Source: DATJUF01 sp035524095 (lineage in GTDB: Bacteria > Desulfobacterota > Binatia > Binatales > Binataceae). From it: a stretch of DNA of 19,539 nt. A model generated the notes under the pieces. The model was not told where the DNA came from, did not search any database, and saw nothing but the letters and a program-made list of their open reading frames with translations. Both the position numbers and the translations under genes were made by a program. Location: assembly GCA_035524095.1 (NCBI GenBank), contig DATKPK010000250.1, positions 1-19,539 on the forward strand, written 5' to 3'. Position 1 is the first letter of the stretch. Every line of letters begins with the position of its first letter. Shown one piece after another: positions 13,014 to 19,539 of the stretch.

Positions 13014-14476
13014 TGAGATTTCCGGCCCTCAATCTCAAAGGCAAACTGATCGCGCTGATCACCGTGCTGCTGGCGATGACGCTGGGGGCGCAGATGATGG
13101 CGAGCTTCAAGGCTCAGGAAGCAATCATCAGCACCACGCAGGAGAAGGTCAAAGACCTAGCCAGTGTGATCCAGATCAGCGTGCAGGAGTTGACCTCGAT
13201 TGCCCCGACCGATCCCGAACTCCTGCAGAATTACGTGGAAAAGCATGACCCGGGGCTCGAAGTGTCGATCGCGTCGAGCAAGGATTTAATCATCAATAGC
13301 TCGAATCCGAAGCTGATCGGCGCAGAGCTTAATCCCGAGATCGTTCGGGCGCTGATGCAAGTCCGCAATGGCAACCCCGATGAGCCAGTGTCGGTGCCGG
13401 CTTCGTTGCTGGGTTTGAACGATACGCAGAGCACGGTCTATTTCATCCCGGTGGCGCAAGAGAATCATCTGCTCGGCTATGTGCAGGTGGTCGCGGATTT
13501 CAACGATTTCAATGAGCCGCTGCGCAATTACCAATATCGGCTGATCGTCCTTGGCGCGGCGATTTTCGTAATGGGCGTGGTTTTCGCCTATGTGCTGGCG
13601 CAGCGTTACGTCACGCCGATACACACGGTCGCTTACGCGGCGCAGAATATCGCGGACCGCGGCCTTGAACCGGTACCGGAGGAGCGCAGGCGCGACGAAA
13701 TCGGATTGCTGACGCGCAGCTTCAACGAGATGGTCGCGCAGTTGCGCCGCGCCCGTGAGCGCGAACTGGAATTGAATCGGCTGGAGCGTTTCACGGCACT
13801 TGGCCAGCTCGCCGGCGCTTTGGCGCATGAGATCAAGAATCCGTTGAACTTCATCAGCCTGGCGCTGGACCAGTTACGCGCCCATTACAGCCCGCAACTG
13901 ACGCGGAATCGGGAAGACTTCATGCGCCAGTTGAAGATTATGAAGGATGAAATCCATCGGCTATCGGAGATGGTCCAGACCTTTCTGCATTATGGGCAAC
14001 CGATCGAGATTCATCCGACGCCGACGGACGTCCGCGGGCTGGTAAGTGATGTGTTGGCGTTGTCCGACTCAAAGCTACGCAGTCAACGGATCGACGTGGT
14101 CGAGCAAGACGACGGCTCACCCGCTATGCTGAATCTCGACGCCGAGAAGGTTCGTACCTGTTTCGTCAACGTGGTCGCCAACGCGACGCAGGCGATGCCG
14201 GACGGAGGCAAGCTCAAGATCGAGTTTGCGCGCAACAACGGCCGCTTCGTCTTGAGTTTCGCGGATACGGGCAAAGGGATTGAGCCCGAGTACGTCGAGC
14301 ATGTGTTCGAGCCGTTCTTTACGACCAAGCGCGAGGGGATCGGGCTGGGGTTGTTTTTCTCTAAGGCGATTGTCGAAAAACATGGCGGGACTATCACTAT
14401 TGGTTCGAACCCGGAGCCACCGGGCACGACCGTCACCTTCAGCTTTCCCTTTACGGGAGTAAATTCATTGTCATGA
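13013..14476 (+). CDS. Membrane sensor histidine kinase (NtrB/ZraS/AtoS type)
   Basis: This 487-residue kinase has a first membrane helix at about 8-28, a periplasmic sensing region of about 145 residues (PAS/dCache-like in length, ligand unknown) and a second helix at about 175-197. HAMP follows at about 198-250, then a dimerisation and phosphoacceptor domain with His272 in LAHEIKNPLNFISLALDQL. The ATPase domain has an N box around residue 386 (NVVANATQAM), a G1 box D418-TGKGI, FEPFFTTKREGIGLGLFFSK, and ends TVTFSFPF. This architecture normally pairs with sigma-54 activators. The ATG at 13013 is chosen over a GTG at 13010. It overlaps the response regulator by 4 bases (ATGA). Confidence 0.94.
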   Translation: MRFPALNLKGKLIALITVLLAMTLGAQMMASFKAQEAIISTTQEKVKDLASVIQISVQELTSIAPTDPELLQNYVEKHDPGLEVSIASSKDLIINSSNPKLIGAELNPEIVRALMQVRNGNPDEPVSVPASLLGLNDTQSTVYFIPVAQENHLLGYVQVVADFNDFNEPLRNYQYRLIVLGAAIFVMGVVFAYVLAQRYVTPIHTVAYAAQNIADRGLEPVPEERRRDEIGLLTRSFNEMVAQLRRARERELELNRLERFTALGQLAGALAHEIKNPLNFISLALDQLRAHYSPQLTRNREDFMRQLKIMKDEIHRLSEMVQTFLHYGQPIEIHPTPTDVRGLVSDVLALSDSKLRSQRIDVVEQDDGSPAMLNLDAEKVRTCFVNVVANATQAMPDGGKLKIEFARNNGRFVLSFADTGKGIEPEYVEHVFEPFFTTKREGIGLGLFFSKAIVEKHGGTITIGSNPEPPGTTVTFSFPFTGVNSLS

Positions 14477-15906
14477 GCCAGCCTTCATCTGTTGAACAGG
14501 CCTCTGTGCTGGTGGTCGAGGACAACGAACTCGAACGGCAAATCACTGTCGATACGCTGCGCGAGGAGGGCTTCAAGGTCGAGCAAGCGGCGCTCGGCAA
14601 GACTGCCATGGAGCAGCTAATGCTGAGCCGCTTCGACGTGGTGTTGACCGACCTGATGATGCCTGGAATGTCTGGCGAAGAGCTGCTGGCCAAAGTTCGA
14701 CAGAGCTATCCGGCGACGCAGGTGGTCGTGCTGACCGCCCATGGGACGATCGACAGCGCGGTCCAGGCGATGAAGAACGGCGCGTTCTACTATTTAACTA
14801 AGCCGACCGACCGCGAGGCGCTGGTGATGACGGTCGGAAAAGCGGCGGAACTCGCTAATCTCAAGCAAGAGAATCAAATCCTGCGCACACAGATGCAAGG
14901 CAAGCTGCAGGTCGAGGGGATAATCGGGCAAGACCCCTCGATGCAGGAGATTATCCATATCGTGCGCAGGGTCGCGCCCTCGAACTCGACAGTGCTGATC
15001 CAGGGCGAGAGCGGCACCGGCAAAGAGGTGATTGCGCGGGCAATCCATCGGCTGTCGCCGCGGGCGGCGCGATCGTTCGTCGCGATCAACTGCTCGGCGC
15101 TGCCGGATACACTAATTGAGAACGAGTTATTCGGGCACGAGCGAGGGGCTTTTACCGGCGCAACGGAACGCAAGATCGGGCTAATCGAGAGCGCTGACAA
15201 ATCGACGCTGTTCCTAGACGAAATTGGCGACCTGGGAATCGGAATGCAGGCCAAGCTGCTGCGCGTACTACAGGAACGCGAGGTGCGGCGGGTCGGCGGC
15301 AACGAATCCTTCCGGGTCGACGTGCGGCTGATCGCGGCGACCAATCATAACCTGGCCGAGGAGGTGGCGGAGGAGCGCTTCCGCGAAGACCTCTATTACC
15401 GGATCAATGTCGTGACGATCACGCTCCCGCCGCTGCGTGACCGCCGATCAGATATTCCCCAACTCGCCAATCATACCTTGAACCGCTTCAGCCATTTGGC
15501 GAGCGGACGCGTTAAGGAGATCAGCCGCGAGGCGATGGAAGTGCTGCTCGACTACTCGTGGCCGGGCAACGTCCGCCAGCTTGAATCGGCGATTGAGCGA
15601 GCGATTCTACTTTGCGAAGGCGATCGCATCATGCCACGCGACCTGCCTGAGGAAGTACTGGCGCGGAAGACACTAGGCAAGATTGAACGCTCACGTGCTG
15701 GTGATCGTTTCGAGATTCCACCGGAGGGGATCAATTTTGAGCATCTGGAGCGCGACCTGATTCTCCAGTCGATGGAACGCGCTGATTGGATAATCGCCAA
15801 GGCCGCCAAGATGCTTGGGATGAGCTATCGCACGCTGCAATACCGTTTGGACAAATTCGGCATCAAACGGCCAGAGGGACGAGGGGATGCGCCAGCGGAG
15901 AGCTAA
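14473..15906 (+). CDS. NtrC-family sigma-54-dependent response regulator
   Basis: This 477-residue activator has three domains. The receiver (about 10-125) has the phosphoacceptor Asp60 (LTDLMMPGMSG) and Lys in YYLTKPTD. The AAA+ domain (about 150-385) has Walker A GESGTGKE at 178-185, the sigma-54 contact loop GAFTGA at 225-230, Walker B TLFLDEIGDL and the arginine-finger region downstream. The C-terminal Fis-type helix-turn-helix reads AAKMLGMSYRTLQYRLDKFGI. It is the partner of the upstream kinase, which shares 4 bases with it. It should drive sigma-54 promoters, but I found no correctly spaced -24/-12 site within the window, so the targets are elsewhere or diverged. Confidence 0.95.
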   Translation: MSQPSSVEQASVLVVEDNELERQITVDTLREEGFKVEQAALGKTAMEQLMLSRFDVVLTDLMMPGMSGEELLAKVRQSYPATQVVVLTAHGTIDSAVQAMKNGAFYYLTKPTDREALVMTVGKAAELANLKQENQILRTQMQGKLQVEGIIGQDPSMQEIIHIVRRVAPSNSTVLIQGESGTGKEVIARAIHRLSPRAARSFVAINCSALPDTLIENELFGHERGAFTGATERKIGLIESADKSTLFLDEIGDLGIGMQAKLLRVLQEREVRRVGGNESFRVDVRLIAATNHNLAEEVAEERFREDLYYRINVVTITLPPLRDRRSDIPQLANHTLNRFSHLASGRVKEISREAMEVLLDYSWPGNVRQLESAIERAILLCEGDRIMPRDLPEEVLARKTLGKIERSRAGDRFEIPPEGINFEHLERDLILQSMERADWIIAKAAKMLGMSYRTLQYRLDKFGIKRPEGRGDAPAES

Positions 15907-16142
15907 GCCTCAGAGCAGGTGGTGGCGACCTTTTGCATAACCCTCTTGTCATCAAACTAATACAGTGTAACCGGTTCGTATTTTCTGATTTACTGGAGTG
16001 TGAACCTCGGGCCAGACGATAAATTGGGGGATTGAAGGGGGTGCAGCAGCGCGCAGTGATCGGCGCGAAGCGGCTGTAAAACTTTAGTTAACTTGAATTT
16101 CGGACATCCATAATCGTCTGAAAAGTAGGAGTTAGATCCGAA

Positions 16143-16160
16143 TCCGGCGGGTTGGCCGGA
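16143..16160 (+). other. Hairpin in the leader of the Do-family protease gene
   Basis: TCCGGC (16143-16148) pairs perfectly with GCCGGA (16155-16160) around a 6-base loop, 11 bases before the strong AGGAGG ribosome site (16172-16177). A -10-like CATAAT (16109-16114) lies upstream, without a good -35. The hairpin does not cover the ribosome site, so any effect is uncertain. The rest of 15907-16182 shows no gene. Confidence 0.35.
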
Positions 16161-16182
16161 CAGACATTCTCAGGAGGATTGC

Positions 16183-17841
16183 ATGGTCAGGACGATCGTC
16201 GCCGTATCGGGCGGCGTTGTGCTGGGATTGGTTATAGCTTTTGCGAACGCAGGTGCGTTCCCATTCTGGAATGACAGCAGCTCCGCGCCCGGAGCGAGCA
16301 AGCCGTCCGGTGCACCGATGGCTGAGGCCGACCGGGTGCAGGGCAATCAGATGCAGCCACAGCCCGCTCCGGCGAATGCGCCGGAGCCCAATGAACAGGC
16401 GGTCGCGCTACCGTCATGGGCGCCGCTGGTCAAGCGTGTGATGCCCACGGTGGTCAATGTTGCCGTCGTGCAAGAGGTCAACCCGCGCAACGGCGACGAG
16501 GAAGATCAAGGTGACAACGGCGGTGGCGGACCTGATGATCAGGGGCCACCGGATTCCGGTCCGGGTATGGGTCCGCAGGCCAATCCGTTCGGACAGGGTA
16601 ATCCTTTCGGCGGTGGTGGCGGCCAAGGCGATCCGTTCGAGCAGTTCAAACGGTTCTTTGGCCCGATGGAGCAACCCCATAACTATAAGCAGCACGGACT
16701 CGGCTCGGGTGTGATCGTCTCGCCTGACGGTTATATTCTGACCAACTTCCATGTGGTTGGGCACGCCGACGAGATCCATGTCACGCTGATGGACAAGCGC
16801 GAATTCACCGCCAAAGTGGTCGGCAAGGATCAAAAGACCGACCTGGCGTTGATCAAGATCAACACCAATCAGCCGCTTCCGTCGGCGATACTTGGGGATT
16901 CGGCGCACAGCGAAGTCGGGGACTGGGTGTTGGCGATCGGCAGTCCGTTTGGGTTCAACCTGACGGTGACCTCCGGCATTATCAGCGCGGAAGGGCGCGC
17001 ACTCGGCGGTAATTACGATAATTTCATCCAGACGGATGCGTCAATTAACCCGGGTAATTCCGGCGGTCCGCTCTTCAACACTCACGGCGAAGTGATCGGG
17101 ATTAATACGGCCATCTACAGCAGCACCGGCAGTAACGCGGGGATAGGCTTCGCGATTCCGATCGACCTGGCCAAAGACGTGATGGAACAGTTGAAGACTC
17201 ACGGGCGGGTCGTTAGAGGATGGATCGGCGTCGAGATTCAGGAAGTCACGCCCGATCTGGCGAAATCGTTTGGCCTGGCGGCGCCCAATGGTGCATTGGT
17301 GGGCGGAGTCGAAGCTGGTGGTCCAGCGGCCAAGGCTGGAATCCAGCGCGGTGACATAATTATCAAGTACAACGGCAATCCGGTTCATGACGAGCACGAG
17401 TTGCCCGAGATGGTCGCTCAAACACCACTCAATGAGACGGTCCCTATCGAAGTAGTCCGCAATGGCAAACACATGACGTTGCAGGCGAAGATCGCCGAAC
17501 TGAAGGACACGCAGGTTGCGAGCGCAAAGGACAGCGAGGACTCGGGTTCAAGCTGGGGCTTGCAGGTTAAGGATCTGACGCCGGATATCGCGCAGCAACT
17601 CAACCTGAGTAATCCGTCGCAGAAAGGCGTAGTAATCGCCGGCGTGCGGCCGGATTCCGCGGCAGCCGATGCCGGTTTGCAGCCCGGCGATGTGATTCTC
17701 GAACTCGACCATAAGAAGGTTGCGACAGCGGACGAATTCGCAACATTGGCCCATCAGCTGCAGAAGGATAATAGGTCGGCGCTGATACTCGTCGAGCGTG
17801 GCGGGATGACCACCTATACGGTGATCAATCCGGAGGGATAA
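16183..17841 (+). CDS. Do/HtrA-family periplasmic serine endoprotease
   Basis: This 552-residue protease has an N-terminal hydrophobic signal or anchor (about 4-22). A Pro/Gly/Asp-rich linker follows at about 100-150 (many GGG and NPFG units), then the trypsin-like domain with catalytic His190 (TNFHVVG), Asp220 (KTDLALI) and Ser293 (NPGNSGGPLF), and two PDZ domains (about 347-440 and 458-552). DegP/DegQ/MucD proteins degrade or refold misfolded envelope proteins. The linker is longer and more glycine-rich than in E. coli DegP. AGGAGG 5 bases before the ATG predicts strong translation. It follows the two-component pair by 276 bases and ends in a clear terminator. Whether that pair controls it is open. 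Confidence 0.95.
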   Translation: MVRTIVAVSGGVVLGLVIAFANAGAFPFWNDSSSAPGASKPSGAPMAEADRVQGNQMQPQPAPANAPEPNEQAVALPSWAPLVKRVMPTVVNVAVVQEVNPRNGDEEDQGDNGGGGPDDQGPPDSGPGMGPQANPFGQGNPFGGGGGQGDPFEQFKRFFGPMEQPHNYKQHGLGSGVIVSPDGYILTNFHVVGHADEIHVTLMDKREFTAKVVGKDQKTDLALIKINTNQPLPSAILGDSAHSEVGDWVLAIGSPFGFNLTVTSGIISAEGRALGGNYDNFIQTDASINPGNSGGPLFNTHGEVIGINTAIYSSTGSNAGIGFAIPIDLAKDVMEQLKTHGRVVRGWIGVEIQEVTPDLAKSFGLAAPNGALVGGVEAGGPAAKAGIQRGDIIIKYNGNPVHDEHELPEMVAQTPLNETVPIEVVRNGKHMTLQAKIAELKDTQVASAKDSEDSGSSWGLQVKDLTPDIAQQLNLSNPSQKGVVIAGVRPDSAAADAGLQPGDVILELDHKKVATADEFATLAHQLQKDNRSALILVERGGMTTYTVINPEG

Positions 17842-17884
17842 TACCCGACCGGCGAAGACTGAACCTTAACGCTAAGAAGTAAAC

Positions 17885-17925
17885 CGCGGGCGGTGGCCGG
17901 AGGGGTTGCCGCCCGCGTCATTTTT
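17885..17925 (+). terminator. Intrinsic terminator after the Do-family protease gene
   Basis: A perfect 9-bp GC-rich stem (17885-17893 with 17909-17917), extended inwards by wobble and C-G pairs, is followed by TCATTTTT. It lies 43 bases after the stop codon. Confidence 0.82.
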
Positions 17926-18060
17926 AGCCCGGCGGGGATTTTTCCGTAGCGAGATGACAGAGAGCGCATGAGGCTGCGAGTGAGATCGTTGGACGCATCC
18001 GTCCGCCAATCGCAGATATGATTGATCGGCGACGGTTGAACGGCAAGGCTGGTGAGCGCG

Positions 18061-19290
18061 ATGCGACGGTATGAAGTCTTGATTGCGGGCGCCGGACCGG
18101 CCGGGCTCGCCGCCGGAATCTATCTGCTACGCCAGCGGCCTGAACTGCGCGGACGCGTCGCGGCGATCGACAAGGCACGTCATCCGCGATTCAAGGTATG
18201 CGCTGGCGGCTTGATCCCCAAAGCGATCGCGGTTCTTGATGAACTTCAAGTATCACTTGAGATTTCTTCAGCCCCCGTCGAGAGCGGCGAAGCGGTCACG
18301 GAAGCTGGCGTAATCTCGATACCGGCCCGATCTAAGCCCTTGTGCACGGTGATTCGGCGCGATGAGTTTGACGCGACGCTGGCTTGTTCCGCTCGTCGGG
18401 ATGGGCTGGAACTGATCGAAAACACTCGTATCGTCGGAATTACGCAGTCAGATAATTGCGTAAGTGTCGTGACGGACGCTGGCACGTTCGAAAGTTCAAT
18501 TCTTATCGGTGCGGACGGCAGCGGCAGCCGGGTACGTAGAGAAGTCTTCGGGCGATCGTCGGAGTCGATCGGCCGTGCGCTGATGTTCGACGTGCCGATT
18601 ATCAATGGAATGGTGCGAAGGAACGATCAGGCCCGCTATCAATTTGACTTTCGCTGCGTCGCCGCTGGTATCCCCGGCTATAGCTGGTCATTTCCATGCG
18701 TGATTGATGGAATGCCGCATCGTAACGTCGGGATCTACGAATGGAAGGCATCGCCGTCGAACGGTAATGGCGATCGCAAACCGCGACTGTTCGACGAGCT
18801 GCGCAGGGCCTTTCCCGATCTCGAAATCGATAGTGCGGCCGACGGAAGCTTCGGTTACAAGTCGTTTCCGATCCGCTGGTACGATCCGCGTGATCGTTAT
18901 GCATGCAAGCGGGTGATTCTGGCGGGCGATGCGGCTGGGGTCGATCCGCTGATGGGTGAGGGGATTTCCTTTGCGCTCGAGCATGGCCGGAGGGCTGCAG
19001 CCTCAGCGCTCCGTTTTCTTGACGGCGACAAAGATGCGTTGCGTAGTTACGATCGCGCGCTCCATAGTGGCTACAACGCGCGCAAGCTGGGACGTCTTGC
19101 TTTCGCGGCGCGGCGATTCTACGGCCCGCGCCATCGGTTTTATTTCAAGATGGCGTCGCTCAGCCGTCACGCGCAGCAGCTTGGGCTGGATTGGTACAAT
19201 GGTGCGAACGGGGTCGATGAGACATCAGTGTGGCGCATCGGCGCCCGATGCGTCGCGTCGATCCTGCTCCGCCGCGACTTGGCGCCCTAA
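18061..19290 (+). CDS. Geranylgeranyl reductase-family FAD-dependent oxidoreductase
   Basis: This 409-residue flavoprotein has the GR2/PHBH-like FAD fold. The dinucleotide motif G10-A-G-P-A-G15 sits in VLIAGAGPAGLAAG. It is followed by the HPRFKVCAGGLIPKA loop that marks the geranylgeranyl reductase family, IGADGSGSRVRR in the middle, and ILAGDAAGVDPLMGEGISFALEHG with Asp290 for FAD ribityl binding. Family members saturate isoprenoid chains of lipids or quinones, or act as halogenases and hydroxylases; the substrate here is unknown. The ATG at 18061 (GGTGA 5 bases upstream) is preferred over a GTG at 18052. The preceding 200 bases carry the protease terminator and no other gene. It converges on an unidentified leftward gene. 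Confidence 0.87.
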   Translation: MRRYEVLIAGAGPAGLAAGIYLLRQRPELRGRVAAIDKARHPRFKVCAGGLIPKAIAVLDELQVSLEISSAPVESGEAVTEAGVISIPARSKPLCTVIRRDEFDATLACSARRDGLELIENTRIVGITQSDNCVSVVTDAGTFESSILIGADGSGSRVRREVFGRSSESIGRALMFDVPIINGMVRRNDQARYQFDFRCVAAGIPGYSWSFPCVIDGMPHRNVGIYEWKASPSNGNGDRKPRLFDELRRAFPDLEIDSAADGSFGYKSFPIRWYDPRDRYACKRVILAGDAAGVDPLMGEGISFALEHGRRAAASALRFLDGDKDALRSYDRALHSGYNARKLGRLAFAARRFYGPRHRFYFKMASLSRHAQQLGLDWYNGANGVDETSVWRIGARCVASILLRRDLAP

Positions 19291-19321
19291 AATCCAGCGT
19301 CCATTGCTGGATCGAGATAAA

Positions 19322-19352
19322 AGAGGCGCGCCGCTTAGTGGGACGCGCCTCT
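19322..19352 (-). terminator. Intrinsic terminator of the leftward gene at the right edge
   Basis: AGAGGCGCG (19322-19330) pairs with CGCGCCTCT (19344-19352) around a 13-base loop. Read leftward it is followed by TTTATC, a short T-run, and it lies 22 bases past the leftward stop codon. Read rightward there is no T-run, so it chiefly serves the leftward gene. A smaller 7-bp hairpin (19292-19298 with 19306-19312) lies just after the flavoprotein stop. Confidence 0.6.
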
Positions 19353-19374
19353 GCATGGTTCAGACTAAAAGAGA

Positions 19375-19539
19375 TCAATGCACCGGTGGCAGGGTGTTCA
19401 CCGCAGCGGTGTTGAGGCAGATTGGATGGCCGAAGCCACTAAGGCTGATTCCAGTTCCGCCATTGGAGTTGGGGATGATATCGAAAACGATATTGTCGGG
19501 ACGTTGCGAGTCGCCGGACACGCCGCCGACCTGTCCTAG
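19375..19539 (-). CDS. Unidentified protein, C-terminal 54 residues (truncated by window)
   Basis: Read leftward the frame is open from the window edge to a TGA at 19377-19375. The visible residues include GVSGDSQRPDNIVFDIIPNS and GTGISLSGFGHPICLNT and end LPPVH. The composition (Gly, Asn, Ser, one Cys, few charged residues) looks like an extracellular or surface domain end, but I do not recognise the family. The terminator placed 22 bases beyond the stop supports a real gene. The start and most of the gene lie outside the window. Confidence 0.6.
   Translation of the reverse strand, partial: LGQVGGVSGDSQRPDNIVFDIIPNSNGGTGISLSGFGHPICLNTAAVNTLPPVH

Noticed and set aside
15923..15938. TGGC-to-TTGCAT element resembling a sigma-54 promoter between the NtrC-type gene and the protease gene
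   Set aside because: The GG and GC elements are one base too close (9 instead of 10 bases between), which normally abolishes sigma-54 recognition.
16088..16121. TTAACTT and TCTGA resembling a sigma-E promoter before the protease gene
   Set aside because: The spacing is about 22 bases instead of 16-17, and the -35 part is imperfect.
1..19539. Mobile elements, CRISPR arrays, tRNA or rRNA genes
   Set aside because: No transposase or integrase-like protein, no regularly spaced repeat array and no recognisable RNA gene was seen on either strand.

Overview
The window is an ordinary-density bacterial chromosomal segment of roughly 58-60% G+C. It is probably from an uncultured Gram-negative lineage: an OmpA-type peptidoglycan-binding protein, a periplasmic Do/HtrA protease, an NtrC-type sigma-54 activator and Rrf2/NadA/NrtR genes all fit a diderm. 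The mix of an F420/FMN luciferase-like oxidoreductase, a geranylgeranyl-reductase-like flavoprotein and an E. coli-type four-subunit fumarate reductase would suit a deltaproteobacterial or Binatota-like genome, but that placement is inference and weak.

Left part (1-4704): the 3' end of an OmpA-family gene with a strong terminator, then leftward genes for a GNAT acetyltransferase and an orphan 86-residue protein, then a complete leftward frdABCD operon (flavoprotein, iron-sulfur protein, two membrane anchors) that ends in a clear intrinsic terminator and has a plausible promoter upstream of frdA. Middle part (4988-9642): rightward genes for a luciferase-like oxidoreductase, a gamma-glutamylcyclotransferase-fold protein, a small di-iron membrane hydroxylase and an exported 2H-phosphoesterase-like protein, facing a leftward pair of acyl-CoA dehydrogenase and an Rrf2 regulator with four cysteines.

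Right part (9643-19290, all rightward): nadA overlaps nrtR, the expected NAD-synthesis enzyme plus its repressor, followed closely by a CYCGC-motif protein and a DedA membrane protein. Then come a membrane histidine kinase and an NtrC-family response regulator overlapping by 4 bases, a Do-family serine protease with a terminator, and a geranylgeranyl-reductase-family flavoprotein. The last 165 bases hold the C-terminal end of an unrecognised leftward gene, with a terminator between the convergent genes.

The most unusual signal is inside nrtR: about 51 extra codons, in frame, split the Nudix domain directly after a catalytically degenerate Nudix box. The insert is repeat-rich. It contains a 24-base repeat in two copies 31 bases apart, and part of it (11293-11324) matches an intergenic segment at 969-999 in 27 of 32 aligned columns. 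This looks like a small dispersed palindromic-type repeat that has become protein-coding, comparable in concept to the Rickettsia palindromic elements. No phage, transposase, CRISPR array, tRNA or rRNA was seen.
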